DNA from: JABDKH01 sp963768565
GTDB taxonomy: Bacteria > Bacteroidota > Rhodothermia > Rhodothermales > JABDKH01
DNA length: 64,000 nucleotides
NCBI GenBank assembly: GCA_963768565.1
Contig: CAVYIO010000007.1
Span: forward strand, 89,096 to 153,095
Direction: 5' to 3'
The position numbers and the translations under genes are program-made. The notes below the pieces were generated by a model. It saw nothing but the letters and a program-made list of their open reading frames with translations. It did no database searches and was not told the origin of the DNA. This document shows, one piece after another, positions 1-10,539 of this stretch; position 1 is the first letter of the stretch; every line of letters starts with the position of its first letter.

Positions 1-2
1 CG

Positions 3-1461
3 GCTATTGCTGAATTCAAGTCGACCGGCAAGCCGGTGTATGCATCCAGTGACGATTTCATGACGATGGAGGGCGAGTACTTCCTCCTCAGTGTTGCGGA
101 CAGCGTATTCGCTGCTCCGGGCGGGCTGTTCGAGTTTAATGGCTTCGCCATCGTTGCCACATTCTACAAGGGCTTGCTGGACAAGCTGGGTATAGAGCCT
201 CAGATCGTTCGGTCGGGCAAGTTCAAGTCGGCCGTGGAACCGTTCCAGCGAAGCAACATGTCTGAAGAGAACCGACAGCAGCTCAACGATCTGCTCGTTG
301 CGCAGGAAGGAGTATACCTGCAGACCATCTCAGAAGCGCGCGGGTTGTCGGTCGAGGAGCTGCGGGAGCGCGCGTCCGACGATGCCATCCTGCGGGTAGA
401 AGATGCTGTCGACATGGGTCTCGTCGACGAGCTGATTTACAACGACCAGGTGATCGCTCGATGGAAGGAGCGGCTTGCTGTGGAGCCGGATGGAAAACTC
501 AAGACCATCTCCCTCGCGCGCTACGCGAAAGTGCCTGGCATCCTCGGCCGGCCTCAAGGAGGGAAAGGCAGGTCAGATTGCCATCGTGTATGCCGTGGGT
601 ACAATTGTCGGCGGCGCCAGCGATGAAGAAACACCGTTCTCGGCAGGAGTGATTGGTTCGGAGACCTTCGCGAAGGCGATCAAAGAGGCGCGTGAATCGG
701 ATGATGTAAAAGCCGTGGTTGTCCGAATCGACTCACCGGGCGGATTCGCCCCCGCTGCAGATGCCATGCTGCGCGAGGTCGAGCTTACCGCGGCGGAGAA
801 ACCTGTTGTCGTCTCGATGGCCAACGTCGCGGCGTCCGGTGGATACTGGATGGCGATGGCCGCGGATACGATCGTGGCCGAACCCCTTACCCTTACCGGA
901 TCGATTGGAGCCTTCAGCCTCTTCTTCAATACCGGCGCTTTCTTCGACGACAAGCTCGGAATCACCTTCGACCGTGTTCGTACGAGCCCGTACGCCGACA
1001 TGTTATCAGGCGTACGCGCGCTGAGCGAGGCCGAGACCCGCCTTCTTCAGGACCTGACCGACGAGACGTATGCGAGATTTCTAGACATCGTCGCCGAAAA
1101 CCGGGGAATGACGACCGACGATGTTCAAGAACTTGCCCAGGGACGAGTCTGGATGGGCATCCAGGCAAAGGATGTGGGACTCGTCGATGTGCTTGGCGGC
1201 CTCGGTGATGCCACTGAGATTGCAGCCGATCTCGCAGGTCTGGAGCCGGGATCGTATACAACTCGTTCCCTGCCGCGTCCGAAGACCTTTCTCGAGCGGA
1301 TGACCAGGTCTCTCGAGGCCGAAGCCGTCAGCGCCTGGACGAATGTCACGACGTCGGCCGCCGAACGCGCTATGCGTGAGCAGATGAAGGCACTCGAGGA
1401 AGCGTTGCGGGATCACGCCACGGTGCAGGCCAGAATGGCGTACGACATACGGATCGACTAG
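3..1461 (+). CDS. sppA: Signal peptide peptidase SppA, 5' end outside window, frameshifted
   Basis: Membrane-bound serine protease of the SppA (S49) family, which degrades cleaved signal peptides. The window opens inside the first of the two tandem S49 domains; the N-terminal membrane anchor is missing. The lysine-bearing part (RSGKFKSAVEPF) is near the start and the second domain carries the nucleophile region (VVVRIDSPGG, then ANVAASGGYWMA). Reading is open in frame 3 to about base 536 and continues in frame 1. One extra G in the cctggca context near base 537 explains the switch, and removing it gives a continuous family-like protein. This is more likely a sequencing error than a true pseudogene. 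It ends convergently with gpmI, the stop codons overlapping by 4 bases. Confidence 0.85.
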
Positions 1462-3005
1462 ACGCCCGAGTCGATATCAATCAGAACATCGCCCGTCATC
1501 TCGGCGGGGCGATCGATACCGAGAAGTGCCAGTATCGTCGGTGCGACGTCACCCAATTTCCCGGGACGAATCGGGCCGGCGAAGCCGTCGTGTATGATGA
1601 CGTGAGGTACCAGCGCAGTGGTATGCGCCGTGTGTGGCGACCCGTCAGGATTCATCATCTTGTCCGCGTTGCCGTGATCCGCGATCATCTCCACCGAGTA
1701 TCCACTCTCCAGCGCCGCCTCGACTACTTTGCGAGCCGCTGCATCCACTGCCTCCACCGCTGCGACGGCGGCCTCGAAGACTCCGGTATGACCAACCATG
1801 TCCGCGTTCGCGAAGTTGACTATGACGAGTTCATACTTCTTCTCCCGAAGCGCTGCTGCTACCCGATCCGCCAGCTCCGGCGCGCTCATCTCCGGCTGGA
1901 GGTCGTAGGTCGCTACCTTCGGTGACGGAACCAGGATTCTGTCCTCGCCCTCAAACTTTGCTTCACGACCACCGCTAAAGAAATACGTCACGTGCGGATA
2001 CTTTTCGGTTTCCGCAGCTCGCAATTGCCTGAGCCCGCTGCGCGAGATGACTTCGCCGAGGGTTTTGACCAGATTGACTTTCGGGAATGCGATCGGAAGA
2101 TCGAATGAGGCGTCGTACGGCGTGAACGTTACGTACATCAGGTCAAGTCGGGCCGCATCGAATCCGTCGAACGCGGGATCAGTCAGTGCACGCGTGAGCT
2201 GGCGTGCTCGGTCGGCGCGGAAATTGAAGAAGATGACGACGTCGCCCGTCTCGATGCGCGTGCTGGCTCCGTCGGATTCTTCCAGGCGCGCAGGCTTGAT
2301 GAACTCGTCCGTGATTCCGTTTGCATAGCTCTCTTCAAACGCAGCAACGGGATCCGAGTACGTACTGCCCTCACCATACACCAGCAACCGATACGCGAGC
2401 TCCGTTCTCTCCCACCGGTTGTCCCGATCCATTGCGTAGTACCGGCCCACGATGCTCGCAAGAACACCAACGCCAATTCTCGCCGCTGCCTCAACAAATT
2501 CGCGCGCATATTCCTTCCCTCCTTCCGGATCGGTATCACGCCCATCCGTAAATGCGTGCAGGCAGACCTTGTCCCGTTCAAGACCATGCTCCTTTGCGAG
2601 CGTGAGCAGTGCCGTCAGATGACTTACGTGGGAATGCACGCCGCCGTCTGAAAACAGGCCCATGAGATGTAGCTTCGCCCCCGCATTCGACGCCTGCCGA
2701 ACAGCCTGCAACAGGATCTCATTCTCGAAGAACGACCCGTCGGCGATGGCCTTGTCGATTCGCGTGATGTCCTGGTAGACAACGCGCCCGGAACCCAGAT
2801 TCATATGCCCCACTTCAGAGTTCCCCATCTGCCCTTCCGGTAACCCTACGGCCAATCCGGAAGCCTCAAGGGTCGAGTTGGGGTACCGTGCAAACACGTC
2901 GTCAAGGAACGGTTTGCGTGCAGCGTCGATCGCACTGACGGAAACGTCCTCGGCAATTCCGTAGCCGTCGAGAATAATGAGAATATGTCTATCTGAAGGC
3001 TTCAT
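1458..3005 (-). CDS. gpmI: 2,3-bisphosphoglycerate-independent phosphoglycerate mutase
   Basis: Glycolytic and gluconeogenic enzyme interconverting 3- and 2-phosphoglycerate with two manganese ions, no bisphosphoglycerate cofactor. The 515-residue length is normal. The N-terminus (HILIILDGYG) carries the first metal aspartate, and MGNSEVGH holds the phosphorylated serine near residue 62. DGRDTDP, GRYYAMDRD and ADHGNADKM are further metal and substrate motifs of the alkaline-phosphatase-like fold. The gene is intact and starts at ATG. It lies just downstream of nth on the same strand, 24 bases away, so the two may be cotranscribed. Confidence 0.96.
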   Translation of the reverse strand: MKPSDRHILIILDGYGIAEDVSVSAIDAARKPFLDDVFARYPNSTLEASGLAVGLPEGQMGNSEVGHMNLGSGRVVYQDITRIDKAIADGSFFENEILLQAVRQASNAGAKLHLMGLFSDGGVHSHVSHLTALLTLAKEHGLERDKVCLHAFTDGRDTDPEGGKEYAREFVEAAARIGVGVLASIVGRYYAMDRDNRWERTELAYRLLVYGEGSTYSDPVAAFEESYANGITDEFIKPARLEESDGASTRIETGDVVIFFNFRADRARQLTRALTDPAFDGFDAARLDLMYVTFTPYDASFDLPIAFPKVNLVKTLGEVISRSGLRQLRAAETEKYPHVTYFFSGGREAKFEGEDRILVPSPKVATYDLQPEMSAPELADRVAAALREKKYELVIVNFANADMVGHTGVFEAAVAAVEAVDAAARKVVEAALESGYSVEMIADHGNADKMMNPDGSPHTAHTTALVPHVIIHDGFAGPIRPGKLGDVAPTILALLGIDRPAEMTGDVLIDIDSGV

Positions 3006-3029
3006 GGTCGTACGATCTATGAATGTTCG

Positions 3030-3872
3030 TCAGGCAACTCGATAGTCCTGGACGCGCCTGGTGGTTACTCCGGTCCGCGACTCGTAGACGTTCATCGATC
3101 CGCATTTCGGGCATGCGATCTGTCGAGTTCCGTTACGGTCGACGCGCGAGTCGGGTCGGTCAAAATAGTGATCGCGGGTTCGGCAGTAGAACTTGCCCTT
3201 GCGAGGAGAAAGCCCGCTCAATGGCTCCGGCAGCTTCTGGAGCGAGCTGTAGTAGCCGCAGACTTTCGTGAGCGAACACACGTCGCACCGGGGAGATCTC
3301 GCGGTACACGTGTACCGTCCGTGGAGTATGAGCAGATGATGGCCCTCCGACCAGTCGGTCTCGGGGATCGCCTTCTTGAGCTGTTTCTCCACCGCCAGCG
3401 GAGTCCGGCCCTTCGAGGCAAGTCCAATCCGGTTGGCCACTCGGAACACATGTGTATCGACGGGCAAAGCATCAACATCGAACGCGACGGACGCCACCAC
3501 CTGCGCCGTCTTGCGACCGACGCCCGGCAGAGTCATCAATTCCTTCAGCGTTCCGGGGATCTGCCCGTCATATTCGTCAATTACCTTTCGCGCCATGGCT
3601 GCGAGGTGTCGCGACTTGTTGTTCGGGTACGTGACTGATTTTATGAACGGCAGGATTTCAGTCGGGTCTGCCAGGGATAGCGCACGGATGTCCGGGAATC
3701 TCTCGAACAACTCAGGGGTAACCATATTGACACGTTCATCGGTGCACTGTGCCGACAGGATTACAGCGACGATCAACTCGTACGGATCCGTGTACTCGAG
3801 CTCCGTCTCTGGCCGCGGGATCGCTTTCCGCAGTTGGCGGATCACGAAACATGCCATCTCGCGTTTGTTCAA
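3030..3872 (-). CDS. nth: Endonuclease III with a C-terminal extension
   Basis: DNA glycosylase/AP lyase of base excision repair. The helix-hairpin-helix (LPGVGRKTA) carries the catalytic lysine, LPVDTHVFR has the catalytic aspartate, and four cysteines (C-x6-C-x2-C-x5-C) form the [4Fe-4S] loop. After the cluster the protein runs on for about 70 residues, basic, with a lone FYC, then CPKCG, ending TTRRVQDYRVA. Bacterial Nth normally stops soon after the cluster, so this tail is unusual. A TTG start giving MNKREMACF matches the usual family N-terminus better than an upstream ATG at 3956; an internal ATG lies at 3857. Confidence 0.9.
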   Translation of the reverse strand: MNKREMACFVIRQLRKAIPRPETELEYTDPYELIVAVILSAQCTDERVNMVTPELFERFPDIRALSLADPTEILPFIKSVTYPNNKSRHLAAMARKVIDEYDGQIPGTLKELMTLPGVGRKTAQVVASVAFDVDALPVDTHVFRVANRIGLASKGRTPLAVEKQLKKAIPETDWSEGHHLLILHGRYTCTARSPRCDVCSLTKVCGYYSSLQKLPEPLSGLSPRKGKFYCRTRDHYFDRPDSRVDRNGTRQIACPKCGSMNVYESRTGVTTRRVQDYRVA

Positions 3873-3984
3873 ACTGACCCCGGACCGGTTTCTGGACGCA
3901 TCACGATAGACGTATTTTAACGCGAGAAGGGGTATGTTCGTCCCGCGCCGCAGCAAAGTCTCCTAGAAGAATCCGGACCGACGC

Positions 3985-5232
3985 TTGAGCAGCAAAGCCG
4001 TCATCCTCGCGACCTTTCTGGTCTGTAGCGTCGGCTACCCGGCACTCACTCGTCTGGAGGCCTCGGCTCAGTCGGTCGCCGCGCTGTCTGATTCAGCTTC
4101 GATTTCGCTCATTACCGTTCTGCCTGGCGAAGCTGTCTATTCTCTTTTTGGCCACTCGGCACTGCGCGTCCGCGACCCCGATCAGAACATCGACTATTCC
4201 TTCAGCTACGGCACGTTCCACTTCGACGACCCTATGTTCGTCCCCAAATTCACTCGGGGAGATCTCGACTATTACCTGAGCGTGGCGTACTTCGATAACG
4301 CACTTCGGCTTTACCGGGATGTCGAGGGTCGTCCGGTTATTGAGCAGCGCCTCGCACTGTCCAGGGATCAGCAGAATCGACTGTTCGAGTTCCTGCAGGA
4401 GAATGCGAGAACCGAGAATCGGTACTACCGGTATGATTTTCTGTTTGACAACTGTTCGACACGGATTCGGGACGCGCTCGAGACCGCACTGGCGGGTGAG
4501 GTTTCGTTCGAGGATTCTGAGTCGGGCGCTGTATCCTTTCGCGAGCTTCTCGCGCCCTATCTGACAGAGAGATCGTTCCTTCGACTTGGAATCGGCCTTC
4601 TTCTCGGAGCCGGAGTGGATCGCCGTGCGTCTCCGCGCGAGACAACGTTCCTTCCGGATCATTTGTCGAGTCTGTTCGACAAGGGCGTATTGACGGATTC
4701 GATGGGCACGCGCCGGTCTCTGGTCTTGCGGCGTGACACCCTGCTCATTGTTCCATCGTACCGGCGTGCAGAGTCTGGAATCCCATGGGCCGGTCTGATG
4801 CTGGGGGCCATCTGCGTCTGGCTGGCGGTCATCACGTTGCTGGAGGCCCGGCGCGGTGAGGTCAATGAACGGGTCGACGTGGTCCTGTTTGGCCTGGTGG
4901 GTCTGATCGGGTGTTTTCTCCTGTTCATGTGGTTCGGCACGTCACACAACGTAACCGGCGCCAACTGGAATCTAGCGTGGGCGTGGCCGACTCACCTGGT
5001 GTACGCCGGGCTGCTTGCGAGGAAAGGGCTGAGTCCGCAGATGATTCGGTACGCGATGGTCAGCGCCGCGGCGATGGTAATCCTTGTCGCGGTGTGGGAG
5101 CTCATCCCTCAGGATCTTCCCGAGCCCGCCCTCGCCGTCGCACTGATGATTGCGATGCGAGGGGCCTGGACGGCGCTCTACGCCAGAAAGCAAAAGGCCG
5201 GTGAGACGCTGCTCACCGGCCCTGAAGACTAG
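3985..5232 (+). CDS. DUF4105 (Lnb-type periplasmic) membrane protein
   Basis: A 415-residue envelope protein of unknown function. A signal-like segment (1-29) is followed by a DUF4105/Lnb N-terminal periplasmic domain (about 40-230). This domain has the family signatures PGEAVYSLFGHSALRV, FSYGTFHFDD and YDFLFDNCSTRIRD; the Cys and His resemble a cysteine-peptidase-like fold. The C-terminal third has about five hydrophobic segments. Start is probably TTG. It is divergent from nth and convergent, with 4-base overlap, with the PEGA/TonB gene. DUF4105 proteins are common in Bacteroidota and relatives, but no substrate can be named from sequence. Confidence 0.8.
   Translation: MSSKAVILATFLVCSVGYPALTRLEASAQSVAALSDSASISLITVLPGEAVYSLFGHSALRVRDPDQNIDYSFSYGTFHFDDPMFVPKFTRGDLDYYLSVAYFDNALRLYRDVEGRPVIEQRLALSRDQQNRLFEFLQENARTENRYYRYDFLFDNCSTRIRDALETALAGEVSFEDSESGAVSFRELLAPYLTERSFLRLGIGLLLGAGVDRRASPRETTFLPDHLSSLFDKGVLTDSMGTRRSLVLRRDTLLIVPSYRRAESGIPWAGLMLGAICVWLAVITLLEARRGEVNERVDVVLFGLVGLIGCFLLFMWFGTSHNVTGANWNLAWAWPTHLVYAGLLARKGLSPQMIRYAMVSAAAMVILVAVWELIPQDLPEPALAVALMIAMRGAWTALYARKQKAGETLLTGPED
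5196..5221 (-). terminator. Intrinsic terminator of the PEGA/TonB gene
   Basis: A perfect 10-base-pair stem (GGCCGGTGAG with its complement) and 6-base loop. On the minus strand it is followed by a run of four T. It lies just past the stop of the minus-strand gene and inside the last codons of the convergent DUF4105 gene. Confidence 0.75.
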
Positions 5233-7598
5233 TTGATTGCGAAGTTGACGAACAACGTCATCCGCGACTTGACCGGCAGACGATCCACGAGTCCCGGTGA
5301 GAATTTCGCTCGCTGAATGGCTCGCATAGCAGCGTCGTTGCAGCCCATCGGCAGCCCCTTGGCGATCTTCAGGTCTTGAGCTCGTCCGTTTTCGTCCACT
5401 ACGAACTGGACATACACCCGGCCCTGAACGCCGGCATTGTATGCCTCCTCCGGATAATCGACGTGTGCATGCAACGCCTCGAGACCTCCAATCAGTTGAG
5501 GCGCGGCGTCGACAACCGTGTAGACACCGCTTTCGTCGACCGAAGGCATGGCGGACTCTGTCATCCCCTTTGCAGCCAGGCCGAGCTTGTTCTGAACCAC
5601 TTCGGCGTCGGGACGGAACGTAAGGGCCTCGTTGTACTTTTCGATCGCTTCTGCATAGCGCGATTCCGAGAAGAGCTTATCGCCAGCCACGAGCGCTGCC
5701 GAAAAAGCGTGGTCCACGAGATCGACGTCGATGGGTGTCGTACGATCGGGTTGCACGTCGAGCGTCGAACTCCATTCCCCGTACCTCGGATGAACGAGAC
5801 GAATCACGCGCTGGCCGGCGTCGACCATTTCGACACTTCCGACCTGCGTCGATCGCTGGACAAGTGTTCCATCCACGTACAGTTCAGCGCCGGCCGCCGA
5901 AAGGTATTCGATTCGCCCCTTCATGCGCGCGAGGACCGCGTGAAACGGCGTCTGAATGGACGGCATGACGTTCAGCTCGGTTTCGTACGGCACGTACCCC
6001 TCTCTTTGCATCGTCACACGCGCCTTTCCGATGACAATGTCTGTTATCGTCAGCGGCGTTTCGCCGACAGCCCGGTCATTCAAGAACACTGACGCTCCCG
6101 ACGGCTCGGATGTCACTACAATGGCTCCCGTTGATTGCACATCCTCCTGGACCTCTTGAACTGGATTTGACCTGCGTTCGGGAGTCACGTCAGCGGTGGC
6201 CTCAGTGGCCTGAGATGACGTCTCGCGAGTACCATCTGTATTTCGATTTCTCGTAGTTGAACGATCGTCCGGTTCAACCGCTGCCACTGACGAGCGTGAG
6301 TCCTCCGGCACGTCGACCTCGTAGGCCAACTGCGCTGATGGATCGGCCTCAAGTTCGAAGTACAGACTGGGCGAACTGCCGATTTCCAACATGGTGTCGA
6401 CCGACACGAAGTCTGACTTCTTGATCGAGACGGCCTGGAGTCCTTGAGCAACCGTGATACCCTGAAACGGCGTGACGCCGACTAGATCAGAATCAAGGTA
6501 GACCCGGGCCCCGGGCGGAAATGTCGACACCGAGAGGCTGGCCTCGCCGGCCGTGCCCATTGCGTCGGCCGATGCGTGCAGGTGCACGGAATCGGAATCG
6601 GCCTGCGAAGACGCGAGAGCCGCGGGATCCTCCGCGTCATCCGAGAACATTCGCGGAACGAAAAGAAGTCCGGCGATCGCGACAACAAATGCTGCAGCAA
6701 CGCCGACGAAGGTGCCCAGACGCTCCTCAAACATGCCGGACCGATACGTGAGCAGCGGCACGAGTTTGTCGCGAATGCTCCGCTCGCGTTCGACGTCTGC
6801 CTCAAGTTCGTCTGGAGATGGCAACGTGACGGTTACGGCTGGCTTCCCTTTGGGCTTCTGATGATGCGTGCCGGTCAGGGCGGACTTCGCCCCCGTCATC
6901 ATCGAATCGAATCCTACGAGTTTGGAGAATGGTGGAATGCGGTGCGGCAGTTGTGCGACGACCTCGTCATCTGAAACAGTCGCCATGTCCTGAAAGACGT
7001 CCAGTTCCTCCACAGCTTCCGAATCGGCCAGCTCCTCAGTTTGCTCAATGGTCGGCGGAACGAACTCCACAATGGGTGCTGCTACGGGTGACTCATCAGC
7101 GACTTCTTCCTCTGCGGTCGGCTCAGCGACAATTTCTTCTGCAAGATGCTCGTCTGGCTGCACGTGTTCGACGACCGTCCAGCGGTGCTCCATGTCCGCG
7201 GCCGACATAGGAAATGTAATATGATCAAGGGACGCGCTTTCTGCCGGAGAGTCCTCAACGGAATCGATTGGGGTTGCATCAATTCGGAATTCGGCCGGCT
7301 CCTCGTCCACCGACTCGGGGCGACCTGAATCCTGATCCAGCATATCGAAGCCCGGCAAGTCGACAGGCATGGAGGCATACACTGGATGCTGGTCTTCCAG
7401 ATCACGCGGCGCGTGCTCGATCTCTGTATCCGGGCCAGGATCCTCTTCTACGCTGGACGCAGTATTGATGACTGGCGTGTCGGTCTGGATACCATCCTCT
7501 TCGCCGCTTGTCTGCGGTTCCTGTGCACGCTCGTCCTCCTGATCAACCTCCTCAAGGAGTCGATTGAATTTCTCAAGTTCCTTCTGGATATCTAGCAT
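5229..7598 (-). CDS. PEGA-repeat protein with C-terminal TonB domain
   Basis: A 789-residue inner-membrane protein. From the ATG at 7598: a predicted helix (MLDIQKELEKFNRLLEEV), a long acidic low-complexity cytoplasmic region, a basic stretch before one membrane segment (FVGVAAAFVVAIAGLLFVP, about 275-295), then three PEGA beta-domains marked by PPGARVYLDSD, PSGASVFLNDR and GAELYVDGT. A short TPR-like unit (SRYAEAIEKYNEAL) and a TonB C-terminal domain (YPEEAYNAGVQGRVYVQFVVDENG) follow. TonB domains pass proton-motive energy to outer-membrane receptors, and PEGA repeats are surface-associated modules. The combination suggests an energy transducer with a long periplasmic spacer. No ExbB/ExbD genes lie nearby. 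An in-frame start 43 codons upstream gives an unlikely cysteine-rich leader. Confidence 0.82.
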   Translation of the reverse strand: MLDIQKELEKFNRLLEEVDQEDERAQEPQTSGEEDGIQTDTPVINTASSVEEDPGPDTEIEHAPRDLEDQHPVYASMPVDLPGFDMLDQDSGRPESVDEEPAEFRIDATPIDSVEDSPAESASLDHITFPMSAADMEHRWTVVEHVQPDEHLAEEIVAEPTAEEEVADESPVAAPIVEFVPPTIEQTEELADSEAVEELDVFQDMATVSDDEVVAQLPHRIPPFSKLVGFDSMMTGAKSALTGTHHQKPKGKPAVTVTLPSPDELEADVERERSIRDKLVPLLTYRSGMFEERLGTFVGVAAAFVVAIAGLLFVPRMFSDDAEDPAALASSQADSDSVHLHASADAMGTAGEASLSVSTFPPGARVYLDSDLVGVTPFQGITVAQGLQAVSIKKSDFVSVDTMLEIGSSPSLYFELEADPSAQLAYEVDVPEDSRSSVAAVEPDDRSTTRNRNTDGTRETSSQATEATADVTPERRSNPVQEVQEDVQSTGAIVVTSEPSGASVFLNDRAVGETPLTITDIVIGKARVTMQREGYVPYETELNVMPSIQTPFHAVLARMKGRIEYLSAAGAELYVDGTLVQRSTQVGSVEMVDAGQRVIRLVHPRYGEWSSTLDVQPDRTTPIDVDLVDHAFSAALVAGDKLFSESRYAEAIEKYNEALTFRPDAEVVQNKLGLAAKGMTESAMPSVDESGVYTVVDAAPQLIGGLEALHAHVDYPEEAYNAGVQGRVYVQFVVDENGRAQDLKIAKGLPMGCNDAAMRAIQRAKFSPGLVDRLPVKSRMTLFVNFAIN

Positions 7599-7790
7599 CG
7601 GTCCGGCTCTGGTTTGTTGTAGTTCGCTCGAATCGGCCGACACCGGCTTCTCACCCTCTGGCGTAGCGCAGGGGAGGCAGCGGAAACAGACGAACTGGTC
7701 AGGGCATGTCACTTCGATAATCGGCAACCCGGATCGATCCTAAAGGGTATTGCCGCACCGACTTAGTGGCCTCACAGCCTCGCAGGACAC

Positions 7791-7824
7791 AAAAAAGCCC
7801 CGACAGCGAGGGCTGCCGGGGCTT
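7791..7824 (-). terminator. Terminator of the tRNA-His/tRNA-Glu transcript
   Basis: A strong stem (AAGCCCCG with complement, continued by CAGC/GCTG after a one-base mismatch) starts directly after the CCA end of tRNA-Glu. On the minus strand it is followed by a run of six T. Confidence 0.85.
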
Positions 7825-7899
7825 GGTACCGCGTACGGGATTTGAACCCGTGTTACCGCCGTGAAAGGGCGGCGTCCTAGACCCCTAGACGAACGCGGC
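7824..7899 (-). tRNA. tRNA-Glu (anticodon TTC)
   Basis: Full cloverleaf on the minus strand. Acceptor GCCGCGT pairs with ACGCGGT, anticodon stem CCGCC/GGCGG encloses loop CTTTCAC, and the T loop reads GGTTCAAATCC. CCA is encoded. It is 41 bases downstream of tRNA-His on the same strand, so one transcript is likely. Confidence 0.96.
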
Positions 7900-7940
7900 A
7901 AGCAGATGTCGAGCCGCGACTCTACGTCGGTCGGACCAGG

Positions 7941-8015
7941 GGTGACCGAGGGGAATTGAACCCCCGACCTCCAGGGCCACAACCTGGCGCTCTAACCGAC
8001 TGAGCTACGGTCACC
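7941..8015 (-). tRNA. tRNA-His (anticodon GTG)
   Basis: Cloverleaf on the minus strand. The additional G at position -1 pairs with C73, as in histidine tRNAs. Anticodon stem CCAGG/CCTGG encloses TTGTGGC, and the T arm is GGGGGTTCAATTCCCC. The 3' CCA is not encoded, because the next bases are CCT. Confidence 0.96.
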
Positions 8016-8088
8016 GTGTGCAAGCACATTTATAAAGTTAATGAATCTCTCGGATCCCCGTTCGAAGTGAACTTTCGGTGCACCCGGA

Positions 8089-10430
8089 TCAGTTAATCAC
8101 TGCGACCTTGCCGTAGGCCGTGCCCTCGCCGTTTTCGGCGACCGCCACAACCAGATACACCCCAGATGGGACCGGCTGACCACTCGCATCGCGAAGATCC
8201 CAGCGCGATTGGCCTCCTCGCGTCGTAAACGTCGCGACCACCTGGCCGATGGCTGACACGATGCTCACCTCGGTTCGGTCGATGAGGCCACTGACGATTA
8301 CAAAGGGGTTAGCAGACTCGCCCAGCCGAACCGGGTTCGGATAGACAAAAAGATCATCAACCGATGCCGAGGGGCTCACGGCATCGATACCGACGCTCAC
8401 CAGGCCGGCATCCGTCGCGAAATATACCTGGCCCTCGTCGGGCACCACTTCAATGGCCAGAACGGCGTCTGACAACAATGGAGATGAATCGGCCGTCAGC
8501 CGAAACACCTCTTCAAATCCATCCTCAACGCTCCGAACTACTCGAACACCGTCATTCGTGGCGATCCAGAGCCGATTGGCGGGGTCGACAGCCAGGTCAT
8601 TCACCGGAAGGCCGAGAAAAAGAAATGTGCCCTCACTTCGATCCGCACGCTGCGGCCAGATCGCGACCGCTGATGGGTCCCTGGCCGTGACGCCTGTGTT
8701 CACGAAGTAGGCAAGTCCTTCCTGCGTTCCGATCCAGACGAGCCCATCTCTGTCTTCCACGATCGACGTTACGCTCTTCCCGGGCAGGCCCTGGCCTCCC
8801 CCTCCCTTTGTCCCGAAAAATCGAAATGAGTCGTCAGACGGATCGGTCGGATCTGCACCCGTGTCCAGAACGGCGAGTCCCTTGACGAGCCCGAACGATG
8901 ACTCCTCGCGCAGAATCAACCACTTCTGACCGAAAGAATCGATAAAGACGTCGGCATATGCCGTTGCGCCCGATGTGAGTCCGCCACCGACGAGGGGCGG
9001 CAGACCGGTCCATGTTCCGTCCGGCGCCCGATAATGGAGTGGGGTCGAGGATCCCCGCGTGGTGGCCCACACTCCTCCACCGGCCTCTCCGGCAACTCCT
9101 CCAACCACGATGAAACCCGGGAAACCCGTGGCGGCCCGCAGGGTCGAGTTCGATTCGTCGAAAATCTCTACTGCTCCGTCCGGCAGGACATGTGCCAGGC
9201 CGCCCCCCTCCGATGCCGCCCAGCCCGTCCCCGCCGCATCAACAGCCACGCGCGTAAAGCTCCTCCTGCCTTCGAGGATGTCAAAGTAGTCACCGGTATA
9301 ATCCGTCCACTTGCCATCGACGTTGAGCCGGTGGAACCCGGCGCCACCCACCACGCCTCCGGCCCATAACGTGCCGTCCGCCGATGCAGCCAGATCTGAA
9401 AAAATAGCCGAAAAAGGCCCCTCGGGCAGATACGCAACTTTGACGGCCTGTGGGTCCTGCGTACCCGGCGGAGGGACGTCAATTCGCACGAGGCCTGTGC
9501 CGGACGTGCCCACCCACAGCTCATTGCCTACCAGCTGGATATCGCTTGGAAATGCGGCATCGGCGATCGGAAACCGTGAGACCGTTTCGTTCTCGTCAAT
9601 CACCAGAACCTGAAACTGCGTGAATCCCACCAGAAGTCCATCTGCGGCCTCGAGCCTCGGAATGGCGCCCGCATCCACACCGAGGTTCGCAAACACCGCC
9701 GCCGATTGCCGGACAAAGAGCCCGCCATCTGTTCCCACGTACAGCCTCCCGGCGAAGTACGCGAGCGACCGCACCACAGCAACCGGCAGCGCTTCCACTG
9801 TCCATGCCAACGGATCCTGGAGATTCACGGAATTCAGTGCCGCGATCGCGAGTCCGTCGTCCGTCGCCACCCAGATCGACTCAACGCCGCCACCGTCGGC
9901 AGCGAACGCGACGTCATTGACACCGGTGCCTGCGGGGACCGATCCGAGACGCGTATACGCGTCGCGCACCTCGCCCATCTCCGGATCAAAGACAACGACA
10001 CCGAAGTCCGTGCACACGAAGAGTGAGTCGCCGCGGACAACAATTCGGTTGATCGCCCTTCGACTGAATCGAGTCGCGCGGGCGATGTCGAGAAACGACT
10101 CGATGGATCCGGTCTCGGTGTCGATTCTGTCCAGCACCCCGTCGGAGTACCCGACCCAGACGGACGACCTCGCGCTGTCAAACGTTATCGTGCGGGCCGA
10201 TACGGCGTGCAGTCCATCAACAGCCGTCAGAGCGCCGATGCTGCCGGATGACCGTTCGACGTAGAACACTCCTCCTGCCGAAGATGCCCAGATCTGGTCA
10301 GCCGGCGGCAGCGACTCCCGTCACATCCTGCATCGATGTGTGCGCGGTCCAGTTGCCCAAGCTGCCCGAACGCGGACTGGCTAATGGTCACGCACGCAAT
10401 GAGCGCGATCAGCTTGAACGAAATCTGCAT
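8089..10430 (-). CDS. Secreted two-component-regulator-type propeller protein, two frameshifts
   Basis: A large secreted beta-propeller protein with repeated blades such as SVWVGYSDGVLDRID and GLVWIGTQEGLAYF. The C-terminal ~85 residues (DDLFVYPNPV, later SGVYLVVAVAENG and KVAVIN) resemble a type IX secretion sorting domain. The signal peptide (from MQISFKLIALIACV at 10,430) is in a different frame. Two single-base insertions, near 10,359-10,364 and 10,296-10,309, reconnect it through GNWTAHTSMQDVTGV to DQIWASSAGGVFYVE. Both look like sequencing errors. Propellers of this type often precede sensor kinases, but no kinase domain is fused here, so the protein may be a surface or exported scaffold. 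The function is not known. Confidence 0.8.
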
Positions 10431-10539
10431 GGGATGACGAGAGATGACGGACGCGCCTCGCAAACGAGCGGTCCCGAACGGCAGCAATCTTGTTCGTATC
10501 GATTACGTCAATAAGCGTGGAGAACGCCAGAGAGAGTTT

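Noticed and set aside
1..1461. sppA as two separate short genes
   Set aside because: The two frames together give one S49 tandem protein; one extra base near 537 explains the split.
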